Source: CAZLGM01 sp964558875 (GTDB lineage: Bacteria > Desulfobacterota > Desulfobulbia > Desulfobulbales > Desulfocapsaceae). Taken from it: a DNA stretch of 18,295 bases. Below the pieces are notes generated by a model, which was given only the letters and a program-made list of their open reading frames with translations, was not told the DNA's origin and did not search any database. A program made the translations under genes and the position numbers. Of the stretch, positions 1 through 7,530 are shown one piece after another; within the stretch, counting starts at the first letter, position 1, and each line of letters begins with the position of its first letter. The stretch is from NCBI GenBank assembly GCA_964558875.1, contig CAZLGM010000040.1:1-18295 (forward strand), read 5' to 3'.

Positions 1-870
1 GCCGATGACGGTGCCATGCCCCAGACCCGTGAGCATATCCTTCTTGCCCGTCAGGTAGGTGTTCCCGCCATCGTTGTATTTTTAAACAAATGTGACATGG
101 TGGACGACGAAGAGCTGATCGAGCTGGTCGAGATGGAGCTTCGCGAGCTGCTGGATAAATACGAGTTTCCTGGTGATGACACCCCGATTGTCCAGGGTTC
201 TGCCTTGAAGGCCCTTGAGAATCCTGAAGATGCGGATGCCACCAAATGTATCTGGGATCTGATGGAAGCTATTGACTCCTTCATTCCTGAGCCCGAGCGT
301 GATGTAGATCAGCCGTTTCTGATGCCGATTGAGGATGTATTCTCCATTTCCGGTCGAGGAACGGTAGCCACCGGTCGAGTTGAGCGCGGCATTATCAAGG
401 TTGGTGAAGAGGTAGAGATTGTCGGCATTAAGGATACCGAGAAGACGACGGTAACCGGAGTTGAGATGTTTCGTAAGCTTCTTGACGAAGGTCAGGCCGG
501 AGATAACATCGGCGCGCTTCTTCGCGGAGTCAAGCGTGATGAGATTGAGCGTGGTCAGGTATTGGCTGCTCCCGGTTCCATTACCCCTCACCTGAAGTTC
601 AAGGCTGAGTGCTATATTTTGAGCAAGGACGAGGGCGGTCGTCATACACCGTTTTTCAACGGTTATCGTCCGCAGTTCTACTTCCGGACCACGGACGTGA
701 CCGGAGTAGTAAGTCTTCCTGAAGGCGTTGAGATGGTTATGCCTGGTGACAATGTGTCCATTGATGCCGAGCTGATCACCCCGATTGCCATGGATGTCGG
801 TCTGCGTTTTGCTATCCGTGAGGGTGGCCGCACAGTAGGTGCCGGCGTTGTCAGTGAAATAACTGAGTAA
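1..870 (+). CDS. tuf: Elongation factor Tu, 5'-truncated by the window edge
   Basis: This is the C-terminal 289 residues of EF-Tu, the GTPase that delivers aminoacyl-tRNA to the ribosomal A site in the cytoplasm. The frame is open from base 1, so the gene starts outside the window. About 105 N-terminal residues, with the P-loop and the G2 and G3 motifs, are missing. The visible part begins in the G domain (PQTREHILLARQVGVP), carries the guanine-specificity motif NKCD at local residues 29-32 and the SAL motif at 67-69. Domains 2 and 3 follow, with the typical GGRHTPFF and YRPQFYFRTTDVTG segments and the end AIREGGRTVGAGVV. The stop lies 9 bases before rpsJ, the usual tuf-rpsJ linkage. Many Proteobacteria carry a second tuf copy; the window cannot show whether one exists. 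Confidence 0.98.
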   Translation, partial: ADDGAMPQTREHILLARQVGVPAIVVFLNKCDMVDDEELIELVEMELRELLDKYEFPGDDTPIVQGSALKALENPEDADATKCIWDLMEAIDSFIPEPERDVDQPFLMPIEDVFSISGRGTVATGRVERGIIKVGEEVEIVGIKDTEKTTVTGVEMFRKLLDEGQAGDNIGALLRGVKRDEIERGQVLAAPGSITPHLKFKAECYILSKDEGGRHTPFFNGYRPQFYFRTTDVTGVVSLPEGVEMVMPGDNVSIDAELITPIAMDVGLRFAIREGGRTVGAGVVSEITE

Positions 871-879
871 GGTGAGTCA

Positions 880-1194
880 ATGATACCCACAGATAAGATA
901 CGTATTCGCTTAAAGGCGTACGATCATAAGTTGCTGGATCAATCCACTTCGGAAATTGTTGAGACAGCAAGAAGAACGGGCGCGGCAGTAGCGGGTCCCA
1001 TTCCGCTACCCACATCCATAAAGAAATTTTGTGTTCTGCGTTCTCCCCATGTCGACAAAAAGTCGCGGGAACAGTTTGAAATGAGAACACACAGGCGGTT
1101 GCTCGATATCCTTGAGCCGACCCAGCAGACCATTGATCTGTTGATGAAATTGGAATTATCCGCCGGTGTTGATGTTGAGATTAAACTGCCGTAA
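880..1194 (+). CDS. rpsJ: 30S ribosomal protein S10
   Basis: S10 is a head protein of the 30S subunit and, as NusE, also a partner of NusB in antitermination (family knowledge). The 104-residue product matches the family length. It shows the N-terminal RIRLKAYDH strand, the GPIPLP turn of the extended loop, and the conserved SPHVDKKSREQFE and RTHRRLLDI segments, ending in AGVDVEIKLP. A GGTGAG ribosome site lies just after the tuf stop, so translation is probably coupled to tuf. The short gap leaves no room for an L4-type S10 leader. The stop codon sits in the loop of a small hairpin at 1185-1201. Confidence 0.97.
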   Translation: MIPTDKIRIRLKAYDHKLLDQSTSEIVETARRTGAAVAGPIPLPTSIKKFCVLRSPHVDKKSREQFEMRTHRRLLDILEPTQQTIDLLMKLELSAGVDVEIKLP

Positions 1195-1201
1195 AGGCAG
1201 T
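1185..1201 (+). other. Small hairpin enclosing the rpsJ stop codon
   Basis: ACTGCC at 1185-1190 pairs with GGCAGT at 1196-1201 around the five-base loop GTAAA, which contains the TAA stop of rpsJ. No T tract follows, so it does not look like an intrinsic terminator. It could stabilise the 3' end of the upstream message or affect coupling to rplC. Function is inferred only. Confidence 0.4.
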
Positions 1202-1277
1202 CTTGGTGCGCTTCATACGTGAGGTGCAACCGCTGTCTCTATAGGTTTGTAACTAATATGATGTGACAGGTAACGTT

Positions 1278-1907
1278 ATGCCAAAGACAATGGGATTATT
1301 AGGGAAAAAGATCGGTATGACCCGGATCTACAGTGAGTTGGGTCAGGCGACTCCAATTACGGTTGTAGAGGCCGGTCCCTGTACCGTGGTTCAGATCAAG
1401 ACCAAAGACAAGGAAGGCTATAACGCCATTCAGATCGGTTTTGGCGAGAAGAAGGATTCCAAAGTGAATAAGCCCCTTACCGGACATTTCAAAAAAGCCG
1501 GCAAGGGTGGTTTTAATCATATCAAAGAATTCCGGGTAGATAATCCGGATGATTATTCTCTTGGCCAGGAGATCGGTATCGATACGGTATTTACTATCGG
1601 TGACAAGGTCGATGTACAGGGGAAAAGCAAAGGACGGGGCTTCCAGGGTGTCATGAAGCGTCACGGATTCGGTGGCGGTGGAGCCGGACACGGTTCAGGA
1701 TTTCATCGGGCGCCCGGTTCAATTGGCTGTTCCGCTTATCCGGGCAAAGTCATTAAGGGAAAAAAGATGCCTGGCCGTATGGGCAATGACACAGTACTTC
1801 GCAAGAATGTGATTGTGCTGGATATTCGCCCGGAAGATAATCTGATCCTATTGAAAGGGCCGTTGCCCGGGGCTAAAAATAGCCTTTTGAAGATTTACAG
1901 CAAATAG
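1278..1907 (+). CDS. rplC: 50S ribosomal protein L3
   Basis: L3 binds 23S rRNA early in assembly and reaches to the peptidyl transferase centre. The 209-residue protein has the N-terminal GLLGKKIGMTRIY motif, the central GRGFQGVMKRHGFGGG segment, and the GSIG and KKMPGRMGN motifs of the long finger loop. I chose the ATG at 1278, which has an AGG site 7 bases upstream. An in-frame GTG at 1263 would add five residues and is less likely. Where E. coli L3 has the glutamine methylated by PrmB, this protein has C-S-A after GSIG, as is common outside Gammaproteobacteria (recalled, not searched). It sits between rpsJ and rplD in the standard S10 order. Confidence 0.97.
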   Translation: MPKTMGLLGKKIGMTRIYSELGQATPITVVEAGPCTVVQIKTKDKEGYNAIQIGFGEKKDSKVNKPLTGHFKKAGKGGFNHIKEFRVDNPDDYSLGQEIGIDTVFTIGDKVDVQGKSKGRGFQGVMKRHGFGGGGAGHGSGFHRAPGSIGCSAYPGKVIKGKKMPGRMGNDTVLRKNVIVLDIRPEDNLILLKGPLPGAKNSLLKIYSK

Positions 1908-1941
1908 CGGATAAGGATTTGTACCTTTCAGGGAGTTAAAC

Positions 1942-2562
1942 ATGTCAACTGTTACTGTATACAATGTAAAAAATGAGGCTGTCGGTGAGACAGACCTTAA
2001 TGATCAGGTGTTTAATTGTGAAGTTAAAGAACACCTGATCCACGACGTGGTTCGAATGCAGCGTGCGGCAAAACGGGCCGGAACCGCTTCGACCAAGACC
2101 CGTGTGGAAGTACGCGGAGGTGGAGCGAAACCCTGGCGTCAGAAGGGAACAGGCCGTGCAAGGGCTGGTACCAGAAACTCGCCACTCTGGCGGGGCGGCG
2201 GAGTTACTTTTGGACCCAAACCGCGTGATTACAGCTTCAAATTGAATCGTAAAGTTAAAAAACAGGCCGTTGCCATGGCGATGAGCGCCAGAAATCAGGA
2301 AGGCAATCTGCTTGTCCTTGACGGATTCGATATGGATGCTATCAAAACCAAGGAATTTGTCAAAACCATGGGACTCTTCGATATCGATAACGGCCTGATC
2401 GTGATTGATGGAGAAAATGAGAACCTGAAGAAATCATCACGGAATGTAGCCGGCTTTAAGGTTATGGCCAGTGAAGGGGTGAATGTGTACGATATCCTGC
2501 TTCACAAAAAGCTGATTCTGGTTCAACCGGTTATTGAAAACCTTGAAAAGAGGTTCATGTAA
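1942..2562 (+). CDS. rplD: 50S ribosomal protein L4
   Basis: L4 lines the peptide exit tunnel constriction and contacts domain I of 23S rRNA. The 206-residue protein fits the L4/L1e family. It has the tunnel loop region with RGGGAKPWRQKGTGRARAG and SPLWRGGGVTFGPKPRDY at about residues 59-95, then the globular C-terminal part ending in PVIENLEKRF. A GGGAG site precedes the ATG. The stop overlaps the rplW start by one base (TAATG), indicating translational coupling. In E. coli L4 represses its own operon through a leader before rpsJ; no such leader is present here. Confidence 0.97.
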   Translation: MSTVTVYNVKNEAVGETDLNDQVFNCEVKEHLIHDVVRMQRAAKRAGTASTKTRVEVRGGGAKPWRQKGTGRARAGTRNSPLWRGGGVTFGPKPRDYSFKLNRKVKKQAVAMAMSARNQEGNLLVLDGFDMDAIKTKEFVKTMGLFDIDNGLIVIDGENENLKKSSRNVAGFKVMASEGVNVYDILLHKKLILVQPVIENLEKRFM

Positions 2563-2849
2563 TGAAAAATCAATACGATATCCTGAAAGGACCGTGTCTG
2601 ACCGAGAAAGCTGCGCTCAAGCAGGAGCTCGAGGGCAAGATCGTCTTCAAGGTTCATCCGAAAGCCAATAAGATCGAAATCAAGCGTGAAGTTGAACGGA
2701 TGTTTGACGTCAAAGTCAAAGATGTGAAGACTGCCAACGTGAAAGGCAAGCGCAAGCGAGCCGGACAGTTTTTCGGTATGACCGATGACTGGAAGAAAGC
2801 CTATGTGACTTTATCGGAAGGCGAGATCAATTTTACCGATGAGCTGTAA
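2562..2849 (+). CDS. rplW: 50S ribosomal protein L23
   Basis: L23 sits at the tunnel exit and is the docking site for trigger factor and SRP. The 95-residue product has the typical start YDILKGPCLTEKA, the segment KIVFKVHPKANKIEIKREVERMFDVKVKDV and a basic loop KGKRKRAG, and ends in a strand used for 23S binding. It starts on the last base of the rplD stop codon. An 85-base spacer precedes rplB. Confidence 0.97.
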   Translation: MKNQYDILKGPCLTEKAALKQELEGKIVFKVHPKANKIEIKREVERMFDVKVKDVKTANVKGKRKRAGQFFGMTDDWKKAYVTLSEGEINFTDEL

Positions 2850-2934
2850 GCAGACCGCACCGGTTGGAGACTGATAATTTTCTTATTCGGTACCCTGTCT
2901 GTTGAAATAAATAAGATGGAGCGATTGAAAAATC

Positions 2935-3756
2935 ATGACAATTAAAACATACAAACCGACATCGGCGGGTAAGCGACATCATGTGTCGATTAAGAACCCC
3001 GACCTGGCGAAAAAGAGGCCTGAAAAGAGTCTGACCGCACCGCTTTCAAAAAGCGGCGGCAGAAACAACTATGGCCGTATTACCTCCCGGCATATCGGCG
3101 GAGGTCATAAGCGCAAATATAGAGTCATTGATTTTAAACGAAACAAGGTTGGTATTGCTGCCAAAGTGACAGCCATTGAGTATGATCCAAACCGCTCAGC
3201 CAACATTGCGCTGCTCAGCTATTCCGATGGCGACAAGAAATATATTCTGGCTCCTGAAGGGATTGCCGTTGGCGATACCGTGGAGGCTGGAGATAATGTT
3301 GATATTCAGCCCGGAAACTGTCTGCCAATGATTAATATTCCTCTTGGTACCATTATTCACAATATTGAGATGAAGATCGGCAAAGGTGCCCAGATGGTTC
3401 GCAGTGCCGGTTCCTCTGCTCAGTTGATGGCCAAAGAAGGAAAATATGTCCTGGTAAGATTGCCGTCCGGTGAAGTGAGAAAATTCAATAAACAGTGTAG
3501 AGCCTGCGTCGGTCAGGTTGGAAACCGGGAGCATGAGAGTCAGAAGTTGGGTAAAGCTGGTCGGACCCGCTGGAAAGGAAAGCGCCCCCATGTTCGCGGT
3601 GTTGCCATGAACCCTGTTGATCACCCGATGGGTGGTGGTGAAGGAAAGAGTTCCGGTGGTCGACATCCATGTACACCGTGGGGTTACCCGACCAAAGGAT
3701 ATAAAACCAGAAGAGCGAAAGCTTCTGATAAGTATATCATTAAGAAGAGATCTTAA
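2935..3756 (+). CDS. rplB: 50S ribosomal protein L2
   Basis: L2 is needed for subunit association and for peptidyl transferase activity. The 273-residue length is normal. It shows the N-terminal YKPTSAGKRH, the RNA-binding core with GGGHKRKYRVIDFKR and the C-terminal NPVDHPMGGGEG. H230 corresponds to the conserved histidine near the catalytic centre (His229 in E. coli). The end GYKTRRAKASDKYIIKKR is typical. The GGAG upstream is about 13 bases from the ATG, a long spacing, and a less ideal site may serve. Confidence 0.98.
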   Translation: MTIKTYKPTSAGKRHHVSIKNPDLAKKRPEKSLTAPLSKSGGRNNYGRITSRHIGGGHKRKYRVIDFKRNKVGIAAKVTAIEYDPNRSANIALLSYSDGDKKYILAPEGIAVGDTVEAGDNVDIQPGNCLPMINIPLGTIIHNIEMKIGKGAQMVRSAGSSAQLMAKEGKYVLVRLPSGEVRKFNKQCRACVGQVGNREHESQKLGKAGRTRWKGKRPHVRGVAMNPVDHPMGGGEGKSSGGRHPCTPWGYPTKGYKTRRAKASDKYIIKKRS

Positions 3757-3776
3757 CAGACAAGGAGCATATCGGT

Positions 3777-3901
3777 ATGTCCCGTTCAGTAAAAAAAGGG
3801 CCTTTTGTTGATGACCATCTTATGAAAAAGGTTGAGATGGCTAATGAAACCGGTTCCCGTAAGGTTATTCAGACCTGGTCCAGGCGTTCGGATATCATTC
3901 C
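3777..3901 (+). CDS. rpsS: 30S ribosomal protein S19, 3' part lost in the N gap
   Basis: The first 41 residues plus a proline codon of S19, a 30S head protein that forms intersubunit bridges and works with S13. The visible part, from SRSVKKGPFVDDHL to TWSRRSDIIP, matches the family N-terminus closely. About 50 C-terminal residues (family length about 92) fall in the N run starting at 3902. Any reading frame carried through the N run is not real, because the bases after it belong to rplV. An AAGGAG site at 3761-3766 precedes the ATG. Confidence 0.93.
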
Positions 3902-4001
3902 NNNNNNNNNNNNNNNNNNNNNNNNNNNNNNNNNNNNNNNNNNNNNNNNNNNNNNNNNNNNNNNNNNNNNNNNNNNNNNNNNNNNNNNNNNNNNNNNNNN
4001 N
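3902..4001. other. Assembly gap of 100 N between rpsS and rplV
   Basis: Exactly 100 N. The sequence stops within rpsS after codon 42 and resumes within the C-terminal third of rplV. Family lengths imply that about 50 codons of S19, a short spacer and about 66 codons of L22 are missing, roughly 370 bases. The N length is therefore a placeholder. The two flanks do not share sequence. Confidence 0.95.
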
Positions 4002-4138
4002 TTGATAACCTCTACATCAAGAAATTGACAGTGGATGATGGACCATCCCTGAAACGAATTCGCCCCCGGGCTATGGGTCGTGCAACCCGGATTATCAAGC
4101 GAACAAGTCATATCACTGTGATCTTGGATGAAGCGTAA
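4002..4138 (+). CDS. rplV: 50S ribosomal protein L22, 5' part lost in the N gap
   Basis: The last 44 residues of L22, which lines the exit tunnel opposite L4. In the frame starting at 4004 the sequence reads DNLYIKKLTVDDGPSLKRI, then RPRAMGRATRIIKRTSHITV and ILDEA before the TAA at 4136. The GPSLKRIRPRAMGRA stretch is the tip of the conserved beta hairpin and is diagnostic. The start and about 66 N-terminal residues (family length about 110) are absent from the assembly. The spacer to rpsC is 62 bases. Confidence 0.93.
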
Positions 4139-4200
4139 CTGTCAAAATCAGATTTAACCACCACATTAGTAGGTGAAACCATTTTTTTTGGAGGACTGTT

Positions 4201-4851
4201 TTGGGCCAGAAGGTTAATCCGTTAGGACTGAGATTGAATATCACCCGTACTTGGGATTCGATTTGGTATGCCGACAAGGATTTTGCAGCTAATCTTGTCG
4301 AAGACCAGAAAATAAGGAAATTCCTGAAGAAACGATTAAACCATGCCGGTTTGGCGAAGGTGATCATTGAGCGGACGGGAAAAAAGGTCAGGGTTCGGCT
4401 GTTCACAGCCAGGCCCGGCATCGTTATCGGAAAGAAAGGATCCGAGATAGAGATACTGAAGAAGGATCTTGAAAGACTGGTCCAGAAAAAGGTAGTTGTT
4501 GATATTCAGGAGATTCGCCGCCCTGAAGCCGATGCCCAGCTGGTTGCCGAAAATATAGCCTCCCAGCTCGAACGACGCGTCGCCTTTCGCCGGGCCATGA
4601 AGAAGGCTGTCAATTCCGCCTTGCGTTTTGGTGTCAAGGGAATTAAAATCGCTTGCTCCGGCCGGCTCGGTGGCGCTGAAATGTCACGTTGCGAGTGGGT
4701 TCGTGAAGGCAGGGTTCCTCTGCACACGCTTCGTGCCGACGTTGATTATGCCCTGGCGGAGGCGAAAACGACTTACGGTATCATCGGGGTCAAGGTCTGG
4801 ATATTTAAAGGTGAAGTACTGGACGATCAGGAAATGGTTGGAGAGAAGTAA
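4201..4851 (+). CDS. rpsC: 30S ribosomal protein S3
   Basis: S3 forms part of the mRNA entry site and ribosomal helicase with S4 and S5. The 216-residue protein has GQKVNPLGLRLN at its start, a KH domain with ARPGIVIGKKGSEIE (the GxxG loop, about residues 64-78) and the C-terminal domain with GVKGIKIACSGRLGGAEM and TYGIIGVKVWIFKGE. The start is TTG at 4201, supported by a GGAGG site at 4190-4194 and by the universally conserved GQK start; no ATG fits. The TTG use recurs in several other small-subunit genes here. Confidence 0.97.
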   Translation: MGQKVNPLGLRLNITRTWDSIWYADKDFAANLVEDQKIRKFLKKRLNHAGLAKVIIERTGKKVRVRLFTARPGIVIGKKGSEIEILKKDLERLVQKKVVVDIQEIRRPEADAQLVAENIASQLERRVAFRRAMKKAVNSALRFGVKGIKIACSGRLGGAEMSRCEWVREGRVPLHTLRADVDYALAEAKTTYGIIGVKVWIFKGEVLDDQEMVGEK

Positions 4852-4897
4852 TCAACCGCTGTTTTGGATCTCAGACAGATACATGATGGAGTAAATA

Positions 4898-5314
4898 ATG
4901 TTAAGTCCCAGAAAGGTTAAACATAGAAAGGTATTTAAGGGAAGATCGAAAGGAACCGCCTATCGCGGCTCATCCATCTCCTTTGGCGAATACGGGTTGA
5001 AAGCGGTTGAGTGTGGAAAGATGACCGCCCAGCAGATCGAGGCTGCTCGAATTGCCATTAACAGAAAGATCAAGCGTGGCGGTCGGGTATGGATCAGGGT
5101 TTTCCCGGATAAACCGATTACCAAGAAACCGGCTGAAACACGTATGGGTAAAGGTAAGGGTAGCCCTGAATACTGGGTCGCTCCCATTAAGCCCGGAAAG
5201 ATTCTCTATGAATTGGCCGGTGTTGATGAGGAACTCGCTGTCCGGGCACTGACACTTGCCGGCAATAAACTGCCGTTTGCAACAAAAGTTGTTGTTCGGG
5301 AGAAGATGATATGA
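4898..5314 (+). CDS. rplP: 50S ribosomal protein L16
   Basis: L16 helps place tRNAs in the A and P sites of the 50S subunit. The 138-residue product has the N-terminal MLSPRKVKHRKVFKGR, the FGEYGLKAVE segment, and the conserved RVWIRVFPDKPITKKPAETR and MGKGKGSPEYWVAPIKPGK motifs. The last four bases overlap rpmC (ATGA), so the two are probably translationally coupled. The Shine-Dalgarno sequence is GGAG a few bases before the ATG. Confidence 0.98.
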   Translation: MLSPRKVKHRKVFKGRSKGTAYRGSSISFGEYGLKAVECGKMTAQQIEAARIAINRKIKRGGRVWIRVFPDKPITKKPAETRMGKGKGSPEYWVAPIKPGKILYELAGVDEELAVRALTLAGNKLPFATKVVVREKMI

Positions 5315-5499
5315 AGGCTTCAGATATTCGCAACTTGTCGGCTGAAGAGCTGGATAAAAACGAGAACGACTTACGGGATGAGCTGGCCAAGCTCTCCTTC
5401 CAGCATGGGATCAGACCCCTGGAAAATACAGCCAGGCTCGGTCAGATTAAAAAGGATATTGCCAGAATTCAGACAATAAGAGCTGAAAAGGCTGACTAG
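5311..5499 (+). CDS. rpmC: 50S ribosomal protein L29
   Basis: L29 is a small helical protein at the tunnel exit next to L23. The 62 residues form the typical two-helix hairpin: KASDIRNLSAEELDKNENDL, then ELAKLSFQHGIRPLENTARL, then a basic final helix with IKKDIARIQTIRAEK. The ATG overlaps the rplP stop by four bases. It is followed by a 66-base spacer with inverted repeats before rpsQ. Confidence 0.96.
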   Translation: MKASDIRNLSAEELDKNENDLRDELAKLSFQHGIRPLENTARLGQIKKDIARIQTIRAEKAD

Positions 5500-5500
5500 C

Positions 5501-5562
5501 AGACGCAGGATGGCCTGACTCGTGGGCAGTCGTCTCCGTTAATCTTATGAATAAAGTTATTC
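5501..5562 (+). other. Inverted repeats in the rpmC-rpsQ spacer
   Basis: AGACG at 5501-5505 is complementary to CGTCT at 5531-5535, and GACT at 5517-5520 to AGTC at 5528-5531, giving alternative pairings. A second inverted repeat, GAATAA/TTATTC, covers 5549-5562 and ends three bases before the rpsQ ATG, where a Shine-Dalgarno sequence would be expected. No clear SD for rpsQ is seen. This may mean coupling or structure-gated initiation (inference). Confidence 0.35.
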
Positions 5563-5565
5563 GTT

Positions 5566-5826
5566 ATGAGTGAATTGAAAAAAAATAAAAAGACCAGGAC
5601 AGGTTCCGTTGTTTCCAACGGCATGGATAAATCGATCGTTGTGTTGGTTGAAAGAAAGGTTCGTCATAAGCTGTATGGCAAATATGTAAAAAAGAGTCAG
5701 AAGTATGTCGCTCATGACGAGGAAAACAGATGCAATGTCGGTGATGTGGTCCTCATAGAGGAATGTCGCCCACTGAGTAAAAGGAAGCGATGGCGGCTGA
5801 AGAATGTTTTGGAGCAGGCGATTTAG
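5566..5826 (+). CDS. rpsQ: 30S ribosomal protein S17
   Basis: S17 is a primary 16S rRNA binding protein of the OB-fold type. The 86-residue product shows TRTGSVVSNGMDKSIVVLVE, VRHKLYGKYVKKSQKYVAHDE, and the NVGDVVLIEECRPLSKRKRW core that defines the family. The N-terminus fits the ATG at 5566. The upstream region lacks a good purine-rich site, unlike its neighbours. It closes the S10 block; an 83-base spacer separates it from rplN. Confidence 0.97.
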   Translation: MSELKKNKKTRTGSVVSNGMDKSIVVLVERKVRHKLYGKYVKKSQKYVAHDEENRCNVGDVVLIEECRPLSKRKRWRLKNVLEQAI

Positions 5827-5909
5827 GCTTCTACTGTTAAGGAAAGGACAGAACTCGATTTATTTGTCGATTCCGGTTTATTGCAACCGCTGAACGATCA
5901 GGTGAAATT

Positions 5910-6278
5910 ATGATACAAAGTGAAACAATGCTCGATGTAGCCGACAACTCGGGGGCCAAGAAAGTGTTGTGCATTCGGGTTCTTGGCGGTTCGAGAAAAC
6001 GATATGCCACCATTGGCGATGTTATCGTCGTAACCGTCAAAGAGGCTATGCCGAACGCCAAGGTAAAAAAGGGCGATGTGATGAAGGCGGTGGTTGTCCG
6101 AACAAAGAAAGAGATGAAACGGATGGACGACACCTGGGTCAAATTTGATGAGAACGCGGCTGTAATGCTTTCAGGGACAGGTGAACCCATCGGCACCCGT
6201 ATTTTCGGACCGGTGGCTCGGGAGTTGAGAAACCAGGGTTTTATGAAGATTATCTCTCTGGCACCCGAGGCCCTGTAA
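5910..6278 (+). CDS. rplN: 50S ribosomal protein L14
   Basis: L14 sits at the subunit interface, forms bridges with 16S rRNA and binds the silencing factor RsfS (family knowledge). The 122-residue protein has the invariant start MIQSETMLDVADNSGAKKVL, then VKKGDVMKAVVVRTKKE, and the C-terminal GTRIFGPVARELRNQGFMKI and SLAPEAL. Its length equals the usual 122 residues. An AGGTGA site precedes the ATG. First gene of the spc block. Confidence 0.98.
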   Translation: MIQSETMLDVADNSGAKKVLCIRVLGGSRKRYATIGDVIVVTVKEAMPNAKVKKGDVMKAVVVRTKKEMKRMDDTWVKFDENAAVMLSGTGEPIGTRIFGPVARELRNQGFMKIISLAPEAL

Positions 6279-6344
6279 AACCGGTTGTCCAATGCTGAGT
6301 GAATTGATCAGTTGGCTAGTGAATACAGAATTAAGGTACGGAAA

Positions 6345-6680
6345 ATGAGACAGGGTAGAACATACCTGAAAAAAGACGATCAGGTAGAAGTAATAGCTGG
6401 CAAGGATAAAGGACAGGCAGGAAAGATTCTGCGAGTACTTCCTGCTACCAACCAGGCAGTGGTTGAACGACGTAATATGATTAAGCGTCACCAGAAGGCT
6501 ACTGAAGCCGGCCAGCAGGGTCAGATTGTAGAAAAAGAGGCACCGATCCATGTATCGAACCTCCAATTGATCTGTCCTGAATGTACGAAAACGGGTCGTA
6601 TTGGCAGGAAAATTCTCGATGATGGAACAAAGGTTCGCTACTGTAAGAGCTGTGGTGAATCAATCGAGAGCAAATCATAG
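6345..6680 (+). CDS. rplX: 50S ribosomal protein L24 with a zinc-ribbon C-terminus
   Basis: L24 is an assembly initiator of the 50S subunit. The KOW domain shows DDQVEVIAGKDKGQAGKILR at about residues 11-30, then the GQIVEKEAPIHVSNL segment. The C-terminal tail carries CPEC and CKSC, with cysteines at 77, 80, 100 and 103, the zinc-binding (C+) form; E. coli L24 lacks these. I chose the ATG at 6345 (111 residues), with AAGG eight bases upstream and an N-terminus that aligns with relatives. An in-frame TTG at 6312 would give 122 residues but has a weaker site and an odd extension. Confidence 0.95.
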   Translation: MRQGRTYLKKDDQVEVIAGKDKGQAGKILRVLPATNQAVVERRNMIKRHQKATEAGQQGQIVEKEAPIHVSNLQLICPECTKTGRIGRKILDDGTKVRYCKSCGESIESKS

Positions 6681-6711
6681 GACCTAAAAGCGCTTTGATC
6701 AGGAGTTACCA

Positions 6712-7251
6712 ATGGGTGAGCTGATAGATTATTATAAAAGTAATTGTGTACCGGAATTGATGGAGGAATTTAAATACAAGTCCATCATGCAGGTACCGAA
6801 GATTGAGAAAATCATTCTCAATATGGGGCTTGGGGAAGCGGTTCAGAATCCGAAAATTCTAGATGGTGCCGCTCAGGAGTTGACCAGAATTGCCGGTCAG
6901 AAAGCAGTTGTGACCCGAGCTAAAAAGTCGATTGCGACATTTAAGCTGCGTGAAGGAATGCCGATCGGATGCCGGGTGACACTTCGCGGTGAAAGGATGT
7001 ACGGCTTTTTTTCAAAACTGGTGAATATTGCACTTCCCCGTGTGCGTGACTTCAGGGGCTTGTCGCCGAAAACATTCGACGGACGGGGTAATTTCTCCAT
7101 GGGTATCAAGGAGCAGATTATTTTCCCGGAAATTGATTACGATAAGATCGATAAGATCAAAGGGCTCAATATCACCATCGTGACATCGGCTAAAAATGAT
7201 GAAGAAGGACGCTCTTTGCTGATGAAAATGGGTATGCCCTTTAAAAAATAG
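6712..7251 (+). CDS. rplE: 50S ribosomal protein L5
   Basis: L5 binds 5S rRNA and contacts P-site tRNA and the 30S head protein S13. The 179 residues match the family. Conserved parts are MQVPKIEKIILNMGLGEA, ELTRIAGQKAVVTRAKKSIA, FKLREGMPIGCRVTLRGERM, RVRDFRGLSPKTFDGRGNFS and IKEQIIFPEIDYDKID. An AGGAG site lies seven bases before the ATG. The 31-base spacer from rplX contains the palindrome AAAGCGCTTT at 6687-6696. Confidence 0.98.
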   Translation: MGELIDYYKSNCVPELMEEFKYKSIMQVPKIEKIILNMGLGEAVQNPKILDGAAQELTRIAGQKAVVTRAKKSIATFKLREGMPIGCRVTLRGERMYGFFSKLVNIALPRVRDFRGLSPKTFDGRGNFSMGIKEQIIFPEIDYDKIDKIKGLNITIVTSAKNDEEGRSLLMKMGMPFKK

Positions 7252-7292
7252 ACGTATTATAACGATAAAAACAGAGAGTACCGGAGGTTGGT

Positions 7293-7478
7293 TTGGCTAA
7301 GAAATCGATAATTGCAAAGGCAAAACGCAAGCCAAAGTATAAAGTGCGAGAATATAACAGGTGCCCGTTATGTGGGCGTCCGCGGGCTTTTATCAGGAAG
7401 TTCGGGATCTGCAGGATCTGCTTCAGAACCCTGGCCTCCCGCGGCGAGATCACCGGAGTGATAAAATCGAGCTGGTAA
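7293..7478 (+). CDS. rpsN: 30S ribosomal protein S14, zinc-binding type Z
   Basis: S14 is a late-binding 30S head protein. The 61-residue form with CPLC and CRIC (cysteines 24, 27, 40 and 43) is the short zinc-ribbon type Z, unlike the roughly 100-residue cysteine-free form of E. coli. The family signature RCPLCGRPRAFIRKFGICRI is present, and it ends with ITGVIKSSW. The start is TTG at 7293 with GGAGG at 7283-7287; no ATG fits the conserved AKKSIIAKAKRKPK start. Confidence 0.97.
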   Translation: MAKKSIIAKAKRKPKYKVREYNRCPLCGRPRAFIRKFGICRICFRTLASRGEITGVIKSSW

Positions 7479-7530
7479 CAGAGTTCATTGCAAGTCGATT
7501 AAAGAAACTATTAATCAAAGGAGTGTCGCT

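Noticed and set aside
82..645. Long minus-strand reading frames opposite tuf and several ribosomal genes
   Set aside because: They are shadows of strongly coding plus-strand genes, with no ribosome sites or family resemblance.
871..879. An E. coli-type S10 leader with L4 control
   Set aside because: Only nine bases separate tuf and rpsJ, so there is no room for such a leader.
3777..4028. A continuous reading frame across the first N gap
   Set aside because: The N length is arbitrary. Bases after the gap encode L22 in another frame, so the apparent fusion is not real.
6681..6711. An S8 repressor site between rplX and rplE, as in E. coli
   Set aside because: Only the palindrome AAAGCGCTTT is visible in a 31-base spacer. 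The helix 21-like features could not be identified by eye.
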